Shown: in pieces, positions 8,110 to 17,990 of the stretch
Numbering within the stretch: position 1 is the stretch's first letter
How the letters are laid out: each line of letters starts with the position of its first letter
Origin: Corynebacterium capitovis DSM 44611
Lineage (GTDB): Bacteria > Actinomycetota > Actinomycetes > Mycobacteriales > Mycobacteriaceae
Assembly (NCBI RefSeq): GCF_030440535.1
Contig: NZ_CP047117.1
Coordinates: 62,001-126,000 of the forward strand
Direction of reading: 5' to 3'
DNA: 64,000 bases
The notes under the pieces: model-generated
Told to the model about the DNA's origin: nothing
Database searches by the model: none
What the model saw: the letters and a program-made list of their open reading frames with translations, nothing else
Made by a program: the position numbers and the translations under genes

Positions 8110-11100
8110 TATGTCTTCCCCGACGGGGCGGACTTTCATGTGCCCGGGACTCCACAGGCCGGAGCGAGAAACCGTTTCGTGATCGACGGTGGCTAGGGCG
8201 GGGGCTTCGCCGACGGAGTTGGTGCGCAGCTCGTACTTCGCAATCGAGCCCCAGTCGCGCTGCCAGTCGTTCTTGAGGTACCCCGGGATCTCGTAGGAGT
8301 AGTTCACCGCCTCGGCGGTAGAAAGAGCGCCGCCGCCCAGGAAGTCCATGAAGCCCGACAGCTGCTTCTTGCCGGGGGCGTCCGGCATGATGCGGAACTG
8401 CGGGATTTCGGCCACGCCAGCGTAGTGGTTGAACGTGCGCTGGCAGGGGTACTGGAAAGCCACCGTCCAGTCCAGCAAACCCGGCGTGTCCGAGCTGATC
8501 ACGCTGTTCAGCGGGGCGAGAGTGGGCACGCGCGGCGGCGTGACGGCCAGCCAGTCGTCGACATCGAGCGACGAGTCCTCGCCGACGAGGCGCACCACAT
8601 TGGCCTCGGCGGGCAGGTCCTCCAGCGGCAGGCGCACATTGCGCCACGACGGGGTCGGGCCCTGGTCGAGCATTTCCGCCTCGCCGAGGACGGTGACGCT
8701 GCCGTCGTCGGCACGCGTGCCGTACTCGAGCTTGAGGGTCGTCCCGCCCTTTTCGACGCCATCGATGTCATGGTGCGCGATGCGGCCGGCGACGGAGGCG
8801 ACCAGCAGCGGGGCGTCCTCGCTGCGTTGCGGCAGCTCGTACCAGGATGTCTCGAGCTCGGAGCCGTTCGCGGGGTTCTCCGCGTAGGTGCCCAGCACCG
8901 GCACGCGGGCGTAATCGAGGTTGAAAGGAAGCCTCACGATGGAGCCGTTGGGCCCGACCAGCTCGGGCGAGCGGTTGCCCTGCGTCTCGGTGCGGGTGGT
9001 CGACTGCTCCTGCTCGGTCTGCGGGTTGGTCGAGTCGTCCTTCACGGTGTTATTGCTGCTGTTGTTGCTATCGGTGCTGCCGGTGCTGCCGGTGCTGCTA
9101 GTGCTGTCGGTGGACGAGCGGGCGTCGGTAGTGGTGGTGTTGCCCTTTTCCGCGATGATGGTCCCGGGGACTCCCTGCGGGTCGAAACCGCGGTTGGAAC
9201 CGGAGTCGAGCGAATCGCCCAAGGCGACGCCGATCGGAGTGAGGAAGGAGTCGTTTGTGTTCGTCTCCAGCAAGACGTCGGCACCCAGCGCGCAGGAGTT
9301 ACCGGCGAACGTGCGGACGTTACCCATGGACACCGAGTAGGCGGGTGCCTGCGAGATAAACGCCTTCAGGAAGGTGAGGCACGAGAAGGCGACCATGAGC
9401 ACCGCCACGATCGCGAGGGGCGCGGCCATCACTCCCGACCACCGGCCGTCGCTCGGGCGGGTGCCTTGGAGAAGCGCGAACAGCAGGGCCAGTAGCGTCA
9501 GCGCGAGCATGAGGGTGTTCGCTTCGTGGCCGTGATACTGGACGGTGATATCCCACCAGGGCACGCCGAAGCTGGAGACGTACCACCACCCGTTCCATCC
9601 CGCCAGGGTCAAGGTGAGGATGAACATGACGGAGGCGATGGCCAGCCAGCGGTTGCGCGCCGAGCGCATGGCGATCCTGCTGAGCACAACCGCGGCCACC
9701 GCCGCGGCCGCGCCGCCGATGCCCGCGAACACGCCGAAGTGGTGGGTCCACTTTGTCGGAGTGAACATGAAGAAGAAAGCTGACAGCGCGACGATGGCCA
9801 CAAGGCGCCGGACCGGGGCGGAGGAGGTGCCGGGCACCTTGCCGTAGCGGGTCAGCGCCCAGAGAATGAGGGCGACGCTGAAGATGAAGACGAACATCGG
9901 GAAGCGGCGAGCCATCGACCCGTCCACCGTCTGCTCGAAGAGGGTGGAGTAGCGGGTCCACTCCTCAAACCACTTCAGCGCGGGGCCGACCTCGGCGCGC
10001 ACGGACGTAGCCTCCAAAACGGCGGCCAGCGTCTGGTCGTGGAAGACCGGGATCATTACGGCAGTGCCCACACCGAGGAAGGGCGCGATGTAGGTCAGGG
10101 GGCCCTCGGGCCGCGACCGCATGATGGTGAAAAGCGCGGGCAGGCTGATCAGGAACACGCCCACGGCCGTCAGACCCGTAGGGCCGCACGCAAGGGTGAA
10201 CGCGGCGAGGAGGGTGCCGGCCGCGGCGGGGAAGAGACGCTGAGAGGCGATGGCGCGCTCGAAACAGGCCCAGGTGCCGATCAGTCCGAGCGCGATGATG
10301 GGCTCGGGCCGGGTGCCGTTGTTATAGGGCAGCCAGAAGGCAAGAAACACGAAGGCGGCGGTCCAGTACGCGACGCGGCGTTGAGCGATCGCCTCGCCGA
10401 GGCGCGGGAGGATCTGGCGGGAGAGGATCCACCAGATGGCCACGCCCGCGAGCAGCGTGGGTAGGCGCATCCACATCGAGGCGGTGGAGACGCGCGCCAG
10501 CAGCGACAACAGGTCGTAGAACGGGGAGCCGAACGGTGACTCGGGCACCCCGTACCACCGGTAGTAGTTGGCCATGTAGTCCGAGTTGTTGGCCACCCGC
10601 GCCATGGTGAGCAAGAAACCGTCATCGGAGGTGTTGGCGCCGAAGACGTGCCAGAACCCGAGCACGCCCAGCACAACGCCGTCGAGGGGTTTGAAACCGC
10701 GGAAGTGCAGGCGGCGGCGCTCGGCCGGGCCGTCCAGCCGGTACAGGCTGTAGAGCGCCACGAGGGCCGACAGCGCGCCGAGGATCATCACGGCGAGCTT
10801 GATCGCGGAGGGGCTCGAGGTGAAGCGGGAGTTGATCTGCACCTGGGCGCTCAGCCCGGCGTCGATAAGCGATTGCTCACCCCCCGCTAGCTCCGTGTAG
10901 ATGCCCGTGACCTGGGGACGGAGGTCCTCGCTCGTCTCCTCGCTGTAGCTCGTGCCGGGGACGGACACGCTCGTGCCATCGGCGTCCTCCGTGACCACGA
11001 CGCGGGCGTCGGCGGGTAGCGCCGAGACCTCTTCGGGCTCGAGCTCGAGAATGACCTTGTTGATCGAGTTGACCACGATGCCACCGCTTGGCGACGTTAC

Positions 11101-11391
11101 AAAGAGACCGCGGTCGGCGGCCTCCTGCGAGGACTCGGGAAGCGTCCCTAGAATCAGCGACTGCCCCTCCCGCAACTGTCCGATCGCGGAGACGGGAACG
11201 GTGACCTCGAGGCTGTCCGGCGCGAGCGAGATCAGCGGGGCGTTGACCGACGCCAACGAGCCGTTCTGAGGCCAGCTCAGCGACGACTGCACCTGGTTCA
11301 CCGGCAGGAACGGGGTGAGGACGAAGCAGACAAAGGCCACCAGTCCCGACACAATCGCGATCAGGCGGGATTCGAGCTTAGATTCGGTCAC
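8101..11391 (-). CDS. emb: arabinosyltransferase Emb (GT53)
   Basis: A 1096-aa polytopic enzyme of the Emb family, which adds arabinofuranose from decaprenyl-phosphoryl-arabinose to arabinan of the cell wall. The N-terminal half has an extracytoplasmic jelly-roll region after the first helix (about residues 35-200), then some thirteen membrane segments with the GT-C loop ANTSDDGFLLTMAR (paired acidic residues) and the substrate loop near WYGVPESPFGSPFYD. The C-terminal half is a large carbohydrate-binding region. Residues about 745-805 form a Ser/Thr/Asn-rich low-complexity insert. Corynebacteria carry one emb, as here. It starts at GTG 11391, 11 bases after aftA. Confidence 0.93.
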   Translation of the reverse strand: MTESKLESRLIAIVSGLVAFVCFVLTPFLPVNQVQSSLSWPQNGSLASVNAPLISLAPDSLEVTVPVSAIGQLREGQSLILGTLPESSQEAADRGLFVTSPSGGIVVNSINKVILELEPEEVSALPADARVVVTEDADGTSVSVPGTSYSEETSEDLRPQVTGIYTELAGGEQSLIDAGLSAQVQINSRFTSSPSAIKLAVMILGALSALVALYSLYRLDGPAERRRLHFRGFKPLDGVVLGVLGFWHVFGANTSDDGFLLTMARVANNSDYMANYYRWYGVPESPFGSPFYDLLSLLARVSTASMWMRLPTLLAGVAIWWILSRQILPRLGEAIAQRRVAYWTAAFVFLAFWLPYNNGTRPEPIIALGLIGTWACFERAIASQRLFPAAAGTLLAAFTLACGPTGLTAVGVFLISLPALFTIMRSRPEGPLTYIAPFLGVGTAVMIPVFHDQTLAAVLEATSVRAEVGPALKWFEEWTRYSTLFEQTVDGSMARRFPMFVFIFSVALILWALTRYGKVPGTSSAPVRRLVAIVALSAFFFMFTPTKWTHHFGVFAGIGGAAAAVAAVVLSRIAMRSARNRWLAIASVMFILTLTLAGWNGWWYVSSFGVPWWDITVQYHGHEANTLMLALTLLALLFALLQGTRPSDGRWSGVMAAPLAIVAVLMVAFSCLTFLKAFISQAPAYSVSMGNVRTFAGNSCALGADVLLETNTNDSFLTPIGVALGDSLDSGSNRGFDPQGVPGTIIAEKGNTTTTDARSSTDSTSSTGSTGSTDSNNSSNNTVKDDSTNPQTEQEQSTTRTETQGNRSPELVGPNGSIVRLPFNLDYARVPVLGTYAENPANGSELETSWYELPQRSEDAPLLVASVAGRIAHHDIDGVEKGGTTLKLEYGTRADDGSVTVLGEAEMLDQGPTPSWRNVRLPLEDLPAEANVVRLVGEDSSLDVDDWLAVTPPRVPTLAPLNSVISSDTPGLLDWTVAFQYPCQRTFNHYAGVAEIPQFRIMPDAPGKKQLSGFMDFLGGGALSTAEAVNYSYEIPGYLKNDWQRDWGSIAKYELRTNSVGEAPALATVDHETVSRSGLWSPGHMKVRPVGEDIDN

Positions 11392-11402
11392 GGAAAGTCA
11401 CC

Positions 11403-13205
11403 TTACTTTCTGGCCACGACAACGAACGGACCGATCTTGTCATGGTCCCATTCGCTCGTGTCAAAAGCAGCCGGGTTGAAATCGACCGCCACGTATTTCA
11501 CGTTGGGCAGGTTGGGGAAGATGTCGTAGGACACGTGGGTCTGCCACGTCTCGGCACCCTCGTCGTCCTCCTCGGCGCGGAAGATGAAGGCGTCCGGCGC
11601 ACGCCACGGCGCGCTGTCGACCTCGTCCGTCAGCGCACCGGGGTCGTCGTAGGACGTCTCACCCCACGCGCTGATCAGGTCGGAGCGCTGGGAAAACTCG
11701 GCGAGCGGGTTGGAGTAGTGGCTGGTCATGCCGTTGAACCCGTAGTAGGGGTTGTACGAGAGGAAGTGCACCTCGTCCGTGCTGACGACGGCCTGCCCCG
11801 GTTCGTACCCGCGTCTTTGGAGGTAGTCGACGATTGCGGGGTAGTACTGCTCGTCGTCCGGGTCCTGCCTGTCGGCGCGTTCGCCGTTTCCGTCGGTGGC
11901 GGAGTATGCCTGCTTAATGGGGTCTTCGCTGGCCCGGGGAATGTCCTGCGCGTAGGCGAACACCCCGACAGCTGCGGCGATGGCCGCGGTGCTGGCCAGC
12001 CACCCGCGCCACGAGCCCACCTCGCGCAGGCCGAGCACCCCAGCGGTGACAAAGAGCAGATCAACGACGATGGCGACGCGGAAGCCGAGCAAGGAGGTGC
12101 CCAGTAGCGGCGTCACCATCGACGCGAAGCACCACACAAAGCACACAGCGAGGGCCACGGTGAGTCCGCGCGCGGCCGCAGTGTGGGAACGCCGGATGAG
12201 GTAGGCCACCCCGACGAGCGCCAGCAACGCGATGGGCACGGAGTGGAAGGGGAGGGGGAAGACGGTGCCGTCGTCGGGCAGGTAGTGGTTTGCGGTGCTG
12301 CGCGCGTCGTACCCGCCGAAGGCGCGCTCGAGGAGGTACGGGCCCCAGGACAACAGGGCGATGAGGGCCGCGCCGGCACCGGCTGCAACGAGGTGCACGA
12401 GGGGGGTGAGTTTCCGCCCCGCGCTGAAGAACACGATGAGCGACGCGACGATGACCGTCAGGGCGGACAGCGCCGTAAAGAGCGTGTAGAAGGTGGCGGA
12501 AACGCCGAGGTAAACCGCCAGCGCGGCCGTCGCGGGCCACGACCCAGACGCGGCGCGGAACGCGACCGCTGCGGCGGCGGGGGCGAACATAGCCACGATG
12601 GCGGCGTAGGGCTCGTAGGGTGCCTCGGCAAGGATGACCGCGGTCGTGGCGAAGGCGATGACGGCCGCAGTCGGCAGCGACCCCGTGATCCTCTGCCACA
12701 CCGGGACCAGCGCCGAGGCGGCCGCGGCCAGCGAAACCAGCGCCCACGGCTGGAAGGCCTCCCACCCGGCGAGCCCCAGCAGGTTGGCCAGCCGGCCCCC
12801 CAGCCAGAACCACCCGACCGGGTAGAAGCTGGGGAGGTCGGCGAAGTTCATGTCGTGGTTGCCCAGGGACTGCGTCATCCGCGAGAGGAACTGGGTGCGG
12901 AAGCTCTGGTCTACCTGGACGCCGTCGAGGTAGAGCTTCGTCACCGCGAGCGGAATACCCAGGGTTGTGACGATCAGCCCGGCTGGGGCGAGGGTGAGAA
13001 CGGCCTCCGAAACCCAGCCGCGCCGCCACCATAGGGCACCGGCCGCAGCACCGAGGACGAGCAGCGTGCAGGCCGTGGATAACGCCCACAGGACCGTCGA
13101 CGTGTTGGCCGCAGGCAGCGTCAGTGCGTGCAGGACCCGCCAACAAAGAAGAGTCAGGAGGCCACCCGCGAGGGGAGCGGTAGCCACACGGCTGAGAAAT
13201 CGCAT
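11403..13205 (-). CDS. aftA: galactan 5-O-arabinofuranosyltransferase AftA (GT85)
   Basis: A 600-aa GT-C glycosyltransferase that primes the galactan with the first arabinofuranose. It has around ten membrane helices; the GT-C loop is near KLYLDGVQVDQSFRTQF, with MNFADLPSFYPVGWFWLGGR shortly after, both typical of AftA. The C-terminal third is a periplasmic domain (HFLSYNPYYGFNGMTSHYSNPLAEF). It is placed between dprE2 and emb, as in other Corynebacteriales. The ATG at 13205 lies 15 bases after the dprE2 stop. Confidence 0.92.
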   Translation of the reverse strand: MRFLSRVATAPLAGGLLTLLCWRVLHALTLPAANTSTVLWALSTACTLLVLGAAAGALWWRRGWVSEAVLTLAPAGLIVTTLGIPLAVTKLYLDGVQVDQSFRTQFLSRMTQSLGNHDMNFADLPSFYPVGWFWLGGRLANLLGLAGWEAFQPWALVSLAAAASALVPVWQRITGSLPTAAVIAFATTAVILAEAPYEPYAAIVAMFAPAAAAVAFRAASGSWPATAALAVYLGVSATFYTLFTALSALTVIVASLIVFFSAGRKLTPLVHLVAAGAGAALIALLSWGPYLLERAFGGYDARSTANHYLPDDGTVFPLPFHSVPIALLALVGVAYLIRRSHTAAARGLTVALAVCFVWCFASMVTPLLGTSLLGFRVAIVVDLLFVTAGVLGLREVGSWRGWLASTAAIAAAVGVFAYAQDIPRASEDPIKQAYSATDGNGERADRQDPDDEQYYPAIVDYLQRRGYEPGQAVVSTDEVHFLSYNPYYGFNGMTSHYSNPLAEFSQRSDLISAWGETSYDDPGALTDEVDSAPWRAPDAFIFRAEEDDEGAETWQTHVSYDIFPNLPNVKYVAVDFNPAAFDTSEWDHDKIGPFVVVARK

Positions 13206-13220
13206 GGCTACCAGTGTCGA

Positions 13221-13985
13221 CTAGAAGTTGAGCTTGCGCATAATCGACGCGGGGATGTGCTGGAGCACGAAGGAGATCGGCCCAAACAGCTTGTGCACGA
13301 ACACCGAGCGTTCCCCGCCCAGCGAGGCATCGACGGCGGCGCGTGCCACTTCTTCCTTATCGACGGTCAACGGCGCCTCGTCGAGACCCTCCGTCATCTT
13401 GGTCCGCACCTGGCCCGGGCGCACAACGGTCACCCGGACACCGGAGTCGCGCAGCGCCTCACCGAGCTGGAGGTAAAAACCGTCCACACCAGCTTTCGCC
13501 GAGCCGTACACGAAGTTCGAGCGGCGCACCTTCTGGCCCGCAACGGAGCTCAGCGCGATGATGCTGCCGTGGCCCTGCGCCTTCATCGCCTGGCCAAGCA
13601 GCACGCCCACAGACACGAACGCGGTGTAGTTGACCTGGACGGAGCTGACGGCGGCGGCCTGGTCCTGCCACAGCTGCTCCTGGTCACCCAGGGTGCCGAA
13701 GGCCACGATGGCGACGTCGACGTCGCCACCCTCGAAGGCCTGCCTGATGGTTTCGGGGTGGGAGGCGAAGTCGGTGGCCTGGAAGTCAATGGTGCGCACC
13801 TCACCCGCCCCCGCGCGGGTGACGGCGTCGACGGCGGCGTCGAGACGCGGCGAGTCCTGGCGGGCTGCGAGGGTGACGGTGGGCTTGCCGCCGCGGCGGG
13901 CGAGCTCGTCGACAATGGCGAGGCCGATCTCGGAGGTGCCGCCGAGAAGCAGAATGTGCTGGGCTTGTCCTACTGCATTGAGCAT
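13221..13985 (-). CDS. dprE2: decaprenylphospho-beta-D-erythro-pentofuranosid-2-ulose 2-reductase
   Basis: A 254-aa SDR enzyme that performs the NADH-dependent second half of the epimerisation making decaprenyl-phosphoryl-arabinose, the donor for AftA and Emb. It shows GGTSEIG (cofactor), a serine in ALSSVAGQ and YGSAKAG (catalytic Tyr and Lys). The ATG at 13985 follows AAGGAG at good spacing, so the longer in-frame extension upstream is not needed. It lies 19 bases after dprE1. Confidence 0.93.
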   Translation of the reverse strand: MLNAVGQAQHILLLGGTSEIGLAIVDELARRGGKPTVTLAARQDSPRLDAAVDAVTRAGAGEVRTIDFQATDFASHPETIRQAFEGGDVDVAIVAFGTLGDQEQLWQDQAAAVSSVQVNYTAFVSVGVLLGQAMKAQGHGSIIALSSVAGQKVRRSNFVYGSAKAGVDGFYLQLGEALRDSGVRVTVVRPGQVRTKMTEGLDEAPLTVDKEEVARAAVDASLGGERSVFVHKLFGPISFVLQHIPASIMRKLNF

Positions 13986-14004
13986 GAAATGGGGCTCCTT
14001 GGGC

Positions 14005-15420
14005 TTAGTTGAGTTCGAGTCGGCGGGACATGTCGGAGGCGAACACACCGGTCGGGTCGATGCTGCGGCGCGTCTCGAGCCAGCCGGCCAGGCCCGGGTA
14101 CATGGCGTGGAACTTCTCAGCCGACGTGCGGGACTCCTTGGCCAGGTAGAGGCGGCCGCCAAACTCCATCACCTGGTCGTCCAGGCGATCGAGGAACTCG
14201 TTGAGGCCCGGTCGGATGGGGAAGTCTACGCAGACGTTCCAGCCCTTCATCGGGTAGGAGAGGGGGGCCTTGTTGCCCTCACCGAACAGCTTGAACACGT
14301 TCAGAGCGGTGTAGTGCCCCGACGCCTGGATTTGGTAGATGATGTCCTTGAACGGCTCGACCGCGTCGGTCGGGACAACGAACTGGTACTGCAGGAAGCC
14401 TGCCGAGCCGTAACCGCGGTTCCACTCACCAATCAGGTCGAGGGGCTGATAGAACTGCGTCAGATTCTTTATCTGGTTACGCGCCGGGGCGCCCATCAGG
14501 TAGTAGGCCTCGCCGATCGCCATGAGAGAGAACTTGTTCATGGTCCAGGACGGGAAGATGTCTGGCACCGTCATCAGCTGGGGGGCGTTGAACCTCAGGG
14601 GTTCTTTGGCCAGCTTCGGAGCGAACTCTTCGAGCTGGGCCAGCGTGGCTAGCGAGCCGCGGGAAATGGTGGAGCGGCCGGTCTTCGGCGGAGCGGAGAT
14701 CGCGTCGAACCAGGCGGAGGAGTACTCGTAGTTGACTTCGGAGCCGTCGGAGTGGGCGGCGATGGTCTCGTCAAGAGTATTGGTGCGGTCGGTGTCCGCG
14801 ATGAAGTAGGCCGTCTCGGTCTTGGTCATCCGGATCCGGGCGCGCAGGATGATGCCGGTCAGGCCCATGCCGCCGACGGTGGCCCAGAACAGGGTGCCGT
14901 CGGGGTCGTCCGCGCCACCCTCCGGGGTGAGGTGGAGGACGCGGCCGTCAGCAACGAGCAGCTCCAGCGACACCACGTGGTCGCCGAAGGAGCCGGCGGT
15001 GTGGTGATTCTTGCCGTGAATGTCGGGGCCGATGGCGCCGCCGATCGTCACCTGGCGGGTGCCAGGCAGGACGGGTACCCACAGCCCGTAGGGGAGGGCG
15101 GCCTTCATCAGCTGGTCGAGGGTCACGCCCGCGTCGACGTCGACAATCGCGCTCTGCGGGTCGATGGAGTGGATCTGGTTCAGGGCGCGCATGTCCACGA
15201 CGAGGCCGCCGCCATTTTGGGCGGGGTCACCGTAGGAGCGGCCCATGCCGCGCGCGATGACGCCGCGGCGGCGGTGCTCGGGCAGGGACTCGTTGTCGGC
15301 GGCGACCTGCGCCACCGCCTGCTGGATGACGGACACATCCGGGGTGGACAAGACGTGCGCCGTCGACTTGGCGGTGCGGCCCCACCCGTGAAGGGATTCA
15401 ACTGTGGTGTGTAGTTCCAT
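14005..15420 (-). CDS. dprE1: decaprenylphospho-beta-D-ribose 2'-oxidase (FAD)
   Basis: A 471-aa FAD-binding oxidase that oxidises decaprenyl-phosphoryl-ribose. The FAD-binding signature [17 protein letters not shown] and [19 protein letters not shown] is intact. The cysteine that benzothiazinones attack in mycobacteria is conserved (Cys397, in [10 protein letters not shown]), so the wild-type target residue is present. It heads the dprE1-dprE2-aftA-emb-pepO run, all on the same strand with short gaps. Confidence 0.95.
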   Translation of the reverse strand: MELHTTVESLHGWGRTAKSTAHVLSTPDVSVIQQAVAQVAADNESLPEHRRRGVIARGMGRSYGDPAQNGGGLVVDMRALNQIHSIDPQSAIVDVDAGVTLDQLMKAALPYGLWVPVLPGTRQVTIGGAIGPDIHGKNHHTAGSFGDHVVSLELLVADGRVLHLTPEGGADDPDGTLFWATVGGMGLTGIILRARIRMTKTETAYFIADTDRTNTLDETIAAHSDGSEVNYEYSSAWFDAISAPPKTGRSTISRGSLATLAQLEEFAPKLAKEPLRFNAPQLMTVPDIFPSWTMNKFSLMAIGEAYYLMGAPARNQIKNLTQFYQPLDLIGEWNRGYGSAGFLQYQFVVPTDAVEPFKDIIYQIQASGHYTALNVFKLFGEGNKAPLSYPMKGWNVCVDFPIRPGLNEFLDRLDDQVMEFGGRLYLAKESRTSAEKFHAMYPGLAGWLETRRSIDPTGVFASDMSRRLELN

Positions 15421-15479
15421 CTGCGGTAGTACTCCTTTGTGAGGTTCCGGACCCAGCCTAGTTCGACGCAGTGGACTGT

Positions 15480-15716
15480 CTACAAGTCCATGATCTCTCT
15501 CACCTCTGCGGGGAGTTCTTCCTGGGATGTGATGATGGGTTTGCCAGCATCCTTGTGCTCACGGAGCAGTTCGTACACCCTCGTCCGGGAGGTCGAGTCG
15601 ACGAAGGGGAGCTCTTCGGCGAACATGCGGGCCATGAAATCGGACAGCGGCGCCTCGATGCGCTGCGCTGCCTCGTGGATGGCGTTGGGGTCGTCGCCCT
15701 TGTAATGCTTCCTCAT
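15480..15716 (-). CDS. hypothetical protein (78 aa)
   Basis: A 78-aa charged, soluble, mainly helical protein with no recognised family. It contains an acidic helix ([14 protein letters not shown]) and a basic one ([16 protein letters not shown]). The start is the ATG at 15716, seven bases downstream of a TAGGGT -10-like element, which fits leaderless transcription. It is divergent from gtrA and upstream of dprE1 on the same strand. Confidence 0.65.
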   Translation of the reverse strand: MRKHYKGDDPNAIHEAAQRIEAPLSDFMARMFAEELPFVDSTSRTRVYELLREHKDAGKPIITSQEELPAEVREIMDL

Positions 15717-15757
15717 GGGGACAACCCTAAACCCGTCGCTGGGTAGACTTGCTCCCT

Positions 15758-16201
15758 GTGCCCAAGCTACCTGCCAGCGTCCTAAAGCAGCTCATTCCTT
15801 TCGTCATGATCGGCGTGGGTTGCGCGGTGCTCGACTTCGGCGTTACCTACACGCTCACGCAGACCGGGGTGTTATCCCGAGACATGTCCAAGGTGTTCGG
15901 CTGGATCGTCGGCACTGCCGTGGCATACGTGCTCAACTCCCGCTTCGCGTTCCGCTCAGAGGTCAACGCGAAAAAGGCAGGGGCGGTCTTTCTCCTCTAC
16001 GCCTGCACCCTTATTGTGCAGGTTCTCCTCTACCGCTTGACCAATGCGCCACTCATCGCGCTCGGCCTGCACGGCCTATGGAAGGACCTCACTTCCTTCG
16101 TCATCGCGCAAGGCGTGGCGACGATCACGAACTTCGTCCTCCAGCGCCGCGTGATCTTCCGGGAGGAAACGAAGATTATCCAGCAGTCCGATCCAGCTTA
16201 G
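15758..16201 (+). CDS. GtrA family membrane protein
   Basis: A 147-aa protein with four hydrophobic segments and the GtrA pattern: an N-terminal LIPFVMIGVGCAVLDFGVTY, the conserved YVLNSRFAF motif and TNFVLQRRVIF near the end. GtrA proteins help flip polyprenyl-linked sugars; here the neighbours suggest a role in arabinan or galactan donor handling, which is inference. The start is GTG 15758, eight bases after TAGACT (15744-15749), fitting a leaderless transcript; an upstream TTG at 15749 is less likely. Its end overlaps the convergent glfT1 gene by four bases. Confidence 0.85.
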   Translation: MPKLPASVLKQLIPFVMIGVGCAVLDFGVTYTLTQTGVLSRDMSKVFGWIVGTAVAYVLNSRFAFRSEVNAKKAGAVFLLYACTLIVQVLLYRLTNAPLIALGLHGLWKDLTSFVIAQGVATITNFVLQRRVIFREETKIIQQSDPA

Positions 16202-17091
16202 GGTCTGCGGAAGTCCTCGCGTGCCCCCATGCGCAGCAGTTTCAGCCAGTTAAAGAACTCGCGCGGGCTCTTTCGGTCAAGGAGGAAGAACCACCCAAAG
16301 CGCACCACTTCCTGCAGCTTCATCGCGCGCATACCCTGCTGGTTGATGATGTAGCCACGGTTGCGGTACGTGAAGTAGCGCTTCGTGTCATTGTCCGGCC
16401 ATTGGGCGTGGGCTCGCCCGCCCATGATGGGGTGGAACTCGCCGGATCCGTCGGGGTGGAGGTAGAACGCGGTGAGCGCGGTGCCGTACTTCAGGCCGGA
16501 GCGGGAGAGCCGGCGGTGATACTCCACCTCGTCACCACGGATGAACAGCCGGTAGTCCGGCACGCCGATGATCTCCATCGCTTGTGCCGAGATGAGCGCG
16601 CCGTTGAACAAAGAGGCGTAGGAAGGCAGGAAGTTACCCTCGAGCTCGCTCGTCTCGCGCTTCCACCTCAGGCCTTGCCGCATGGGAAACGCCAGCTTGG
16701 ACGGGTCGTCGAGGTTGGCTACGACCGGGCTGACCTCGTCTAAACCGTGTGTTTCCGCAACGCGGTACAGCTCTGCCAGCACACCCTCGTCGGCGGGGCG
16801 GCCGTCGTCATCGGCGCACCAGATCGCGTCGGCACCAAGCGCGAGCGCGTGAAGAAAACCGTAGGCGAACCCGCCGGCGCCGCCGAGATTTGTGCGCGAG
16901 GGCAGGTAGACGCCGTTGCCTAAGCCCTCGACCAGGTCGCGCACCTCGTCTTGCGCCCCGTTGTCCACCACGATGACCCATTCAACCGGGTGGGATTGGT
17001 GGGCGACCTGGTTCAGGGAGTTACGCAGCAGCTTAGCCCTGTTGTGGGTGACGATGACGGCCGCGGTCCTCCCGCGCGGGTCTAAAGGCAT
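16198..17091 (-). CDS. glfT1: galactofuranosyltransferase GlfT1 (GT2)
   Basis: A 297-aa GT-A glycosyltransferase that adds the first galactofuranose residues to the linker of arabinogalactan. The N-terminal nucleotide-binding strand AAVIVTHNRAKLLRNSL, the metal-binding DDD at 94-96 (ADDDGRP), and the acceptor-site segment FIRGDEVEYHRRL are present. The length matches mycobacterial GlfT1 (about 300). The ATG at 17091 is preceded by AGGTGG. It follows wzt on the same strand. Confidence 0.92.
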   Translation of the reverse strand: MPLDPRGRTAAVIVTHNRAKLLRNSLNQVAHQSHPVEWVIVVDNGAQDEVRDLVEGLGNGVYLPSRTNLGGAGGFAYGFLHALALGADAIWCADDDGRPADEGVLAELYRVAETHGLDEVSPVVANLDDPSKLAFPMRQGLRWKRETSELEGNFLPSYASLFNGALISAQAMEIIGVPDYRLFIRGDEVEYHRRLSRSGLKYGTALTAFYLHPDGSGEFHPIMGGRAHAQWPDNDTKRYFTYRNRGYIINQQGMRAMKLQEVVRFGWFFLLDRKSPREFFNWLKLLRMGAREDFRRP

Positions 17092-17189
17092 GCCACCTAT
17101 TGTGCACGAGGAAACCTGCCGGGCTGGATCGGTCTCTACCAAGCATACAGGAGCAACTCCCCATAGCGGCAAACTTCACACCGCATTTG

Positions 17190-17978
17190 TCACATCCCGT
17201 GGAACCGCTCCACCAGGTCCCGCACGTACCGGCCGGCGCCCGGGCCTTCATAGGACTCCACCACGTCTGCCACTAGGCCCGTCTTTTTGATCTCGCCCTT
17301 GTCCACCCACAACGCGGTGGTGCACAGCTGGGCGAGGAAGTCGTTGGAGTGGGAGGCGAAGACCAAGATGCCGGAGCGCTCCACCATCTCGGCGAGGCGG
17401 ACGCGTGCCTTGGCCATGAAGGCGGCGTCGACGGCTCCGATTCCTTCGTCGAGAAGCAAAATTTCGGGCTCGATGGAGGTGACGACACCGAGCGCGAGGC
17501 GGATCCTCATGCCCGTGGAATAGGTGCGCAGGGGCATGTTGAGGTAGTCGCCGAGCTCGGAGAATTCGGCGATGTCGTCGATCTTCGCCTTCATCTGCTT
17601 GCGGGTCTGGCCGAGGAAGAGGCCCCGGATGATGATGTTTTCGTAACCGGAGATCTCCGGGTCCATCCCCACTCCAAGGTCGAAGACCGGGGCGACGCGC
17701 CCGCGCACGTCAGCCACGCCGCGGGTCGGCTCGTAGATTCCGGAAAGCAGCCGCAGCAGCGTGGACTTGCCGGCACCGTTGTGGCCCACGAGGCCGACGC
17801 GGTCGCCTTCGCGCAGGTGCAGGTTGACATCGCGCAGCGCCTCGACAACGACCGTGTTGGAGCTGTTTTTCCCGATCGCCCCGCCCGCGGTGGCGACGAC
17901 GGAGTTTTTCAGGGAGCGGGTTTTCGCGTCGAAAATGGGGAAATCGACGCAGGCGTTGTAGGTGTCAATGGAGACCAT
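17190..17978 (-). CDS. wzt: galactan/polysaccharide ABC transporter ATP-binding protein
   Basis: A 262-aa ABC ATPase of the polysaccharide-exporter type. Walker A GHNGAGKS (65-72), the YSTGM signature and Walker B ILLLDEG are intact, as is the FASHSN switch. With Wzm it moves the lipid-linked galactan across the membrane (mycobacterial Rv3781/Rv3783 equivalent). There is no C-terminal carbohydrate-binding extension. It starts 12 bases after the wzm stop. Confidence 0.92.
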   Translation of the reverse strand: MVSIDTYNACVDFPIFDAKTRSLKNSVVATAGGAIGKNSSNTVVVEALRDVNLHLREGDRVGLVGHNGAGKSTLLRLLSGIYEPTRGVADVRGRVAPVFDLGVGMDPEISGYENIIIRGLFLGQTRKQMKAKIDDIAEFSELGDYLNMPLRTYSTGMRIRLALGVVTSIEPEILLLDEGIGAVDAAFMAKARVRLAEMVERSGILVFASHSNDFLAQLCTTALWVDKGEIKKTGLVADVVESYEGPGAGRYVRDLVERFHGM

Positions 17979-17990
17979 GGTTGCCCCTTT

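Noticed and set aside
13986..14162. N-terminal extension of dprE2
   Set aside because: It overlaps the dprE1 coding region and a good ribosome site marks the ATG at 13985.
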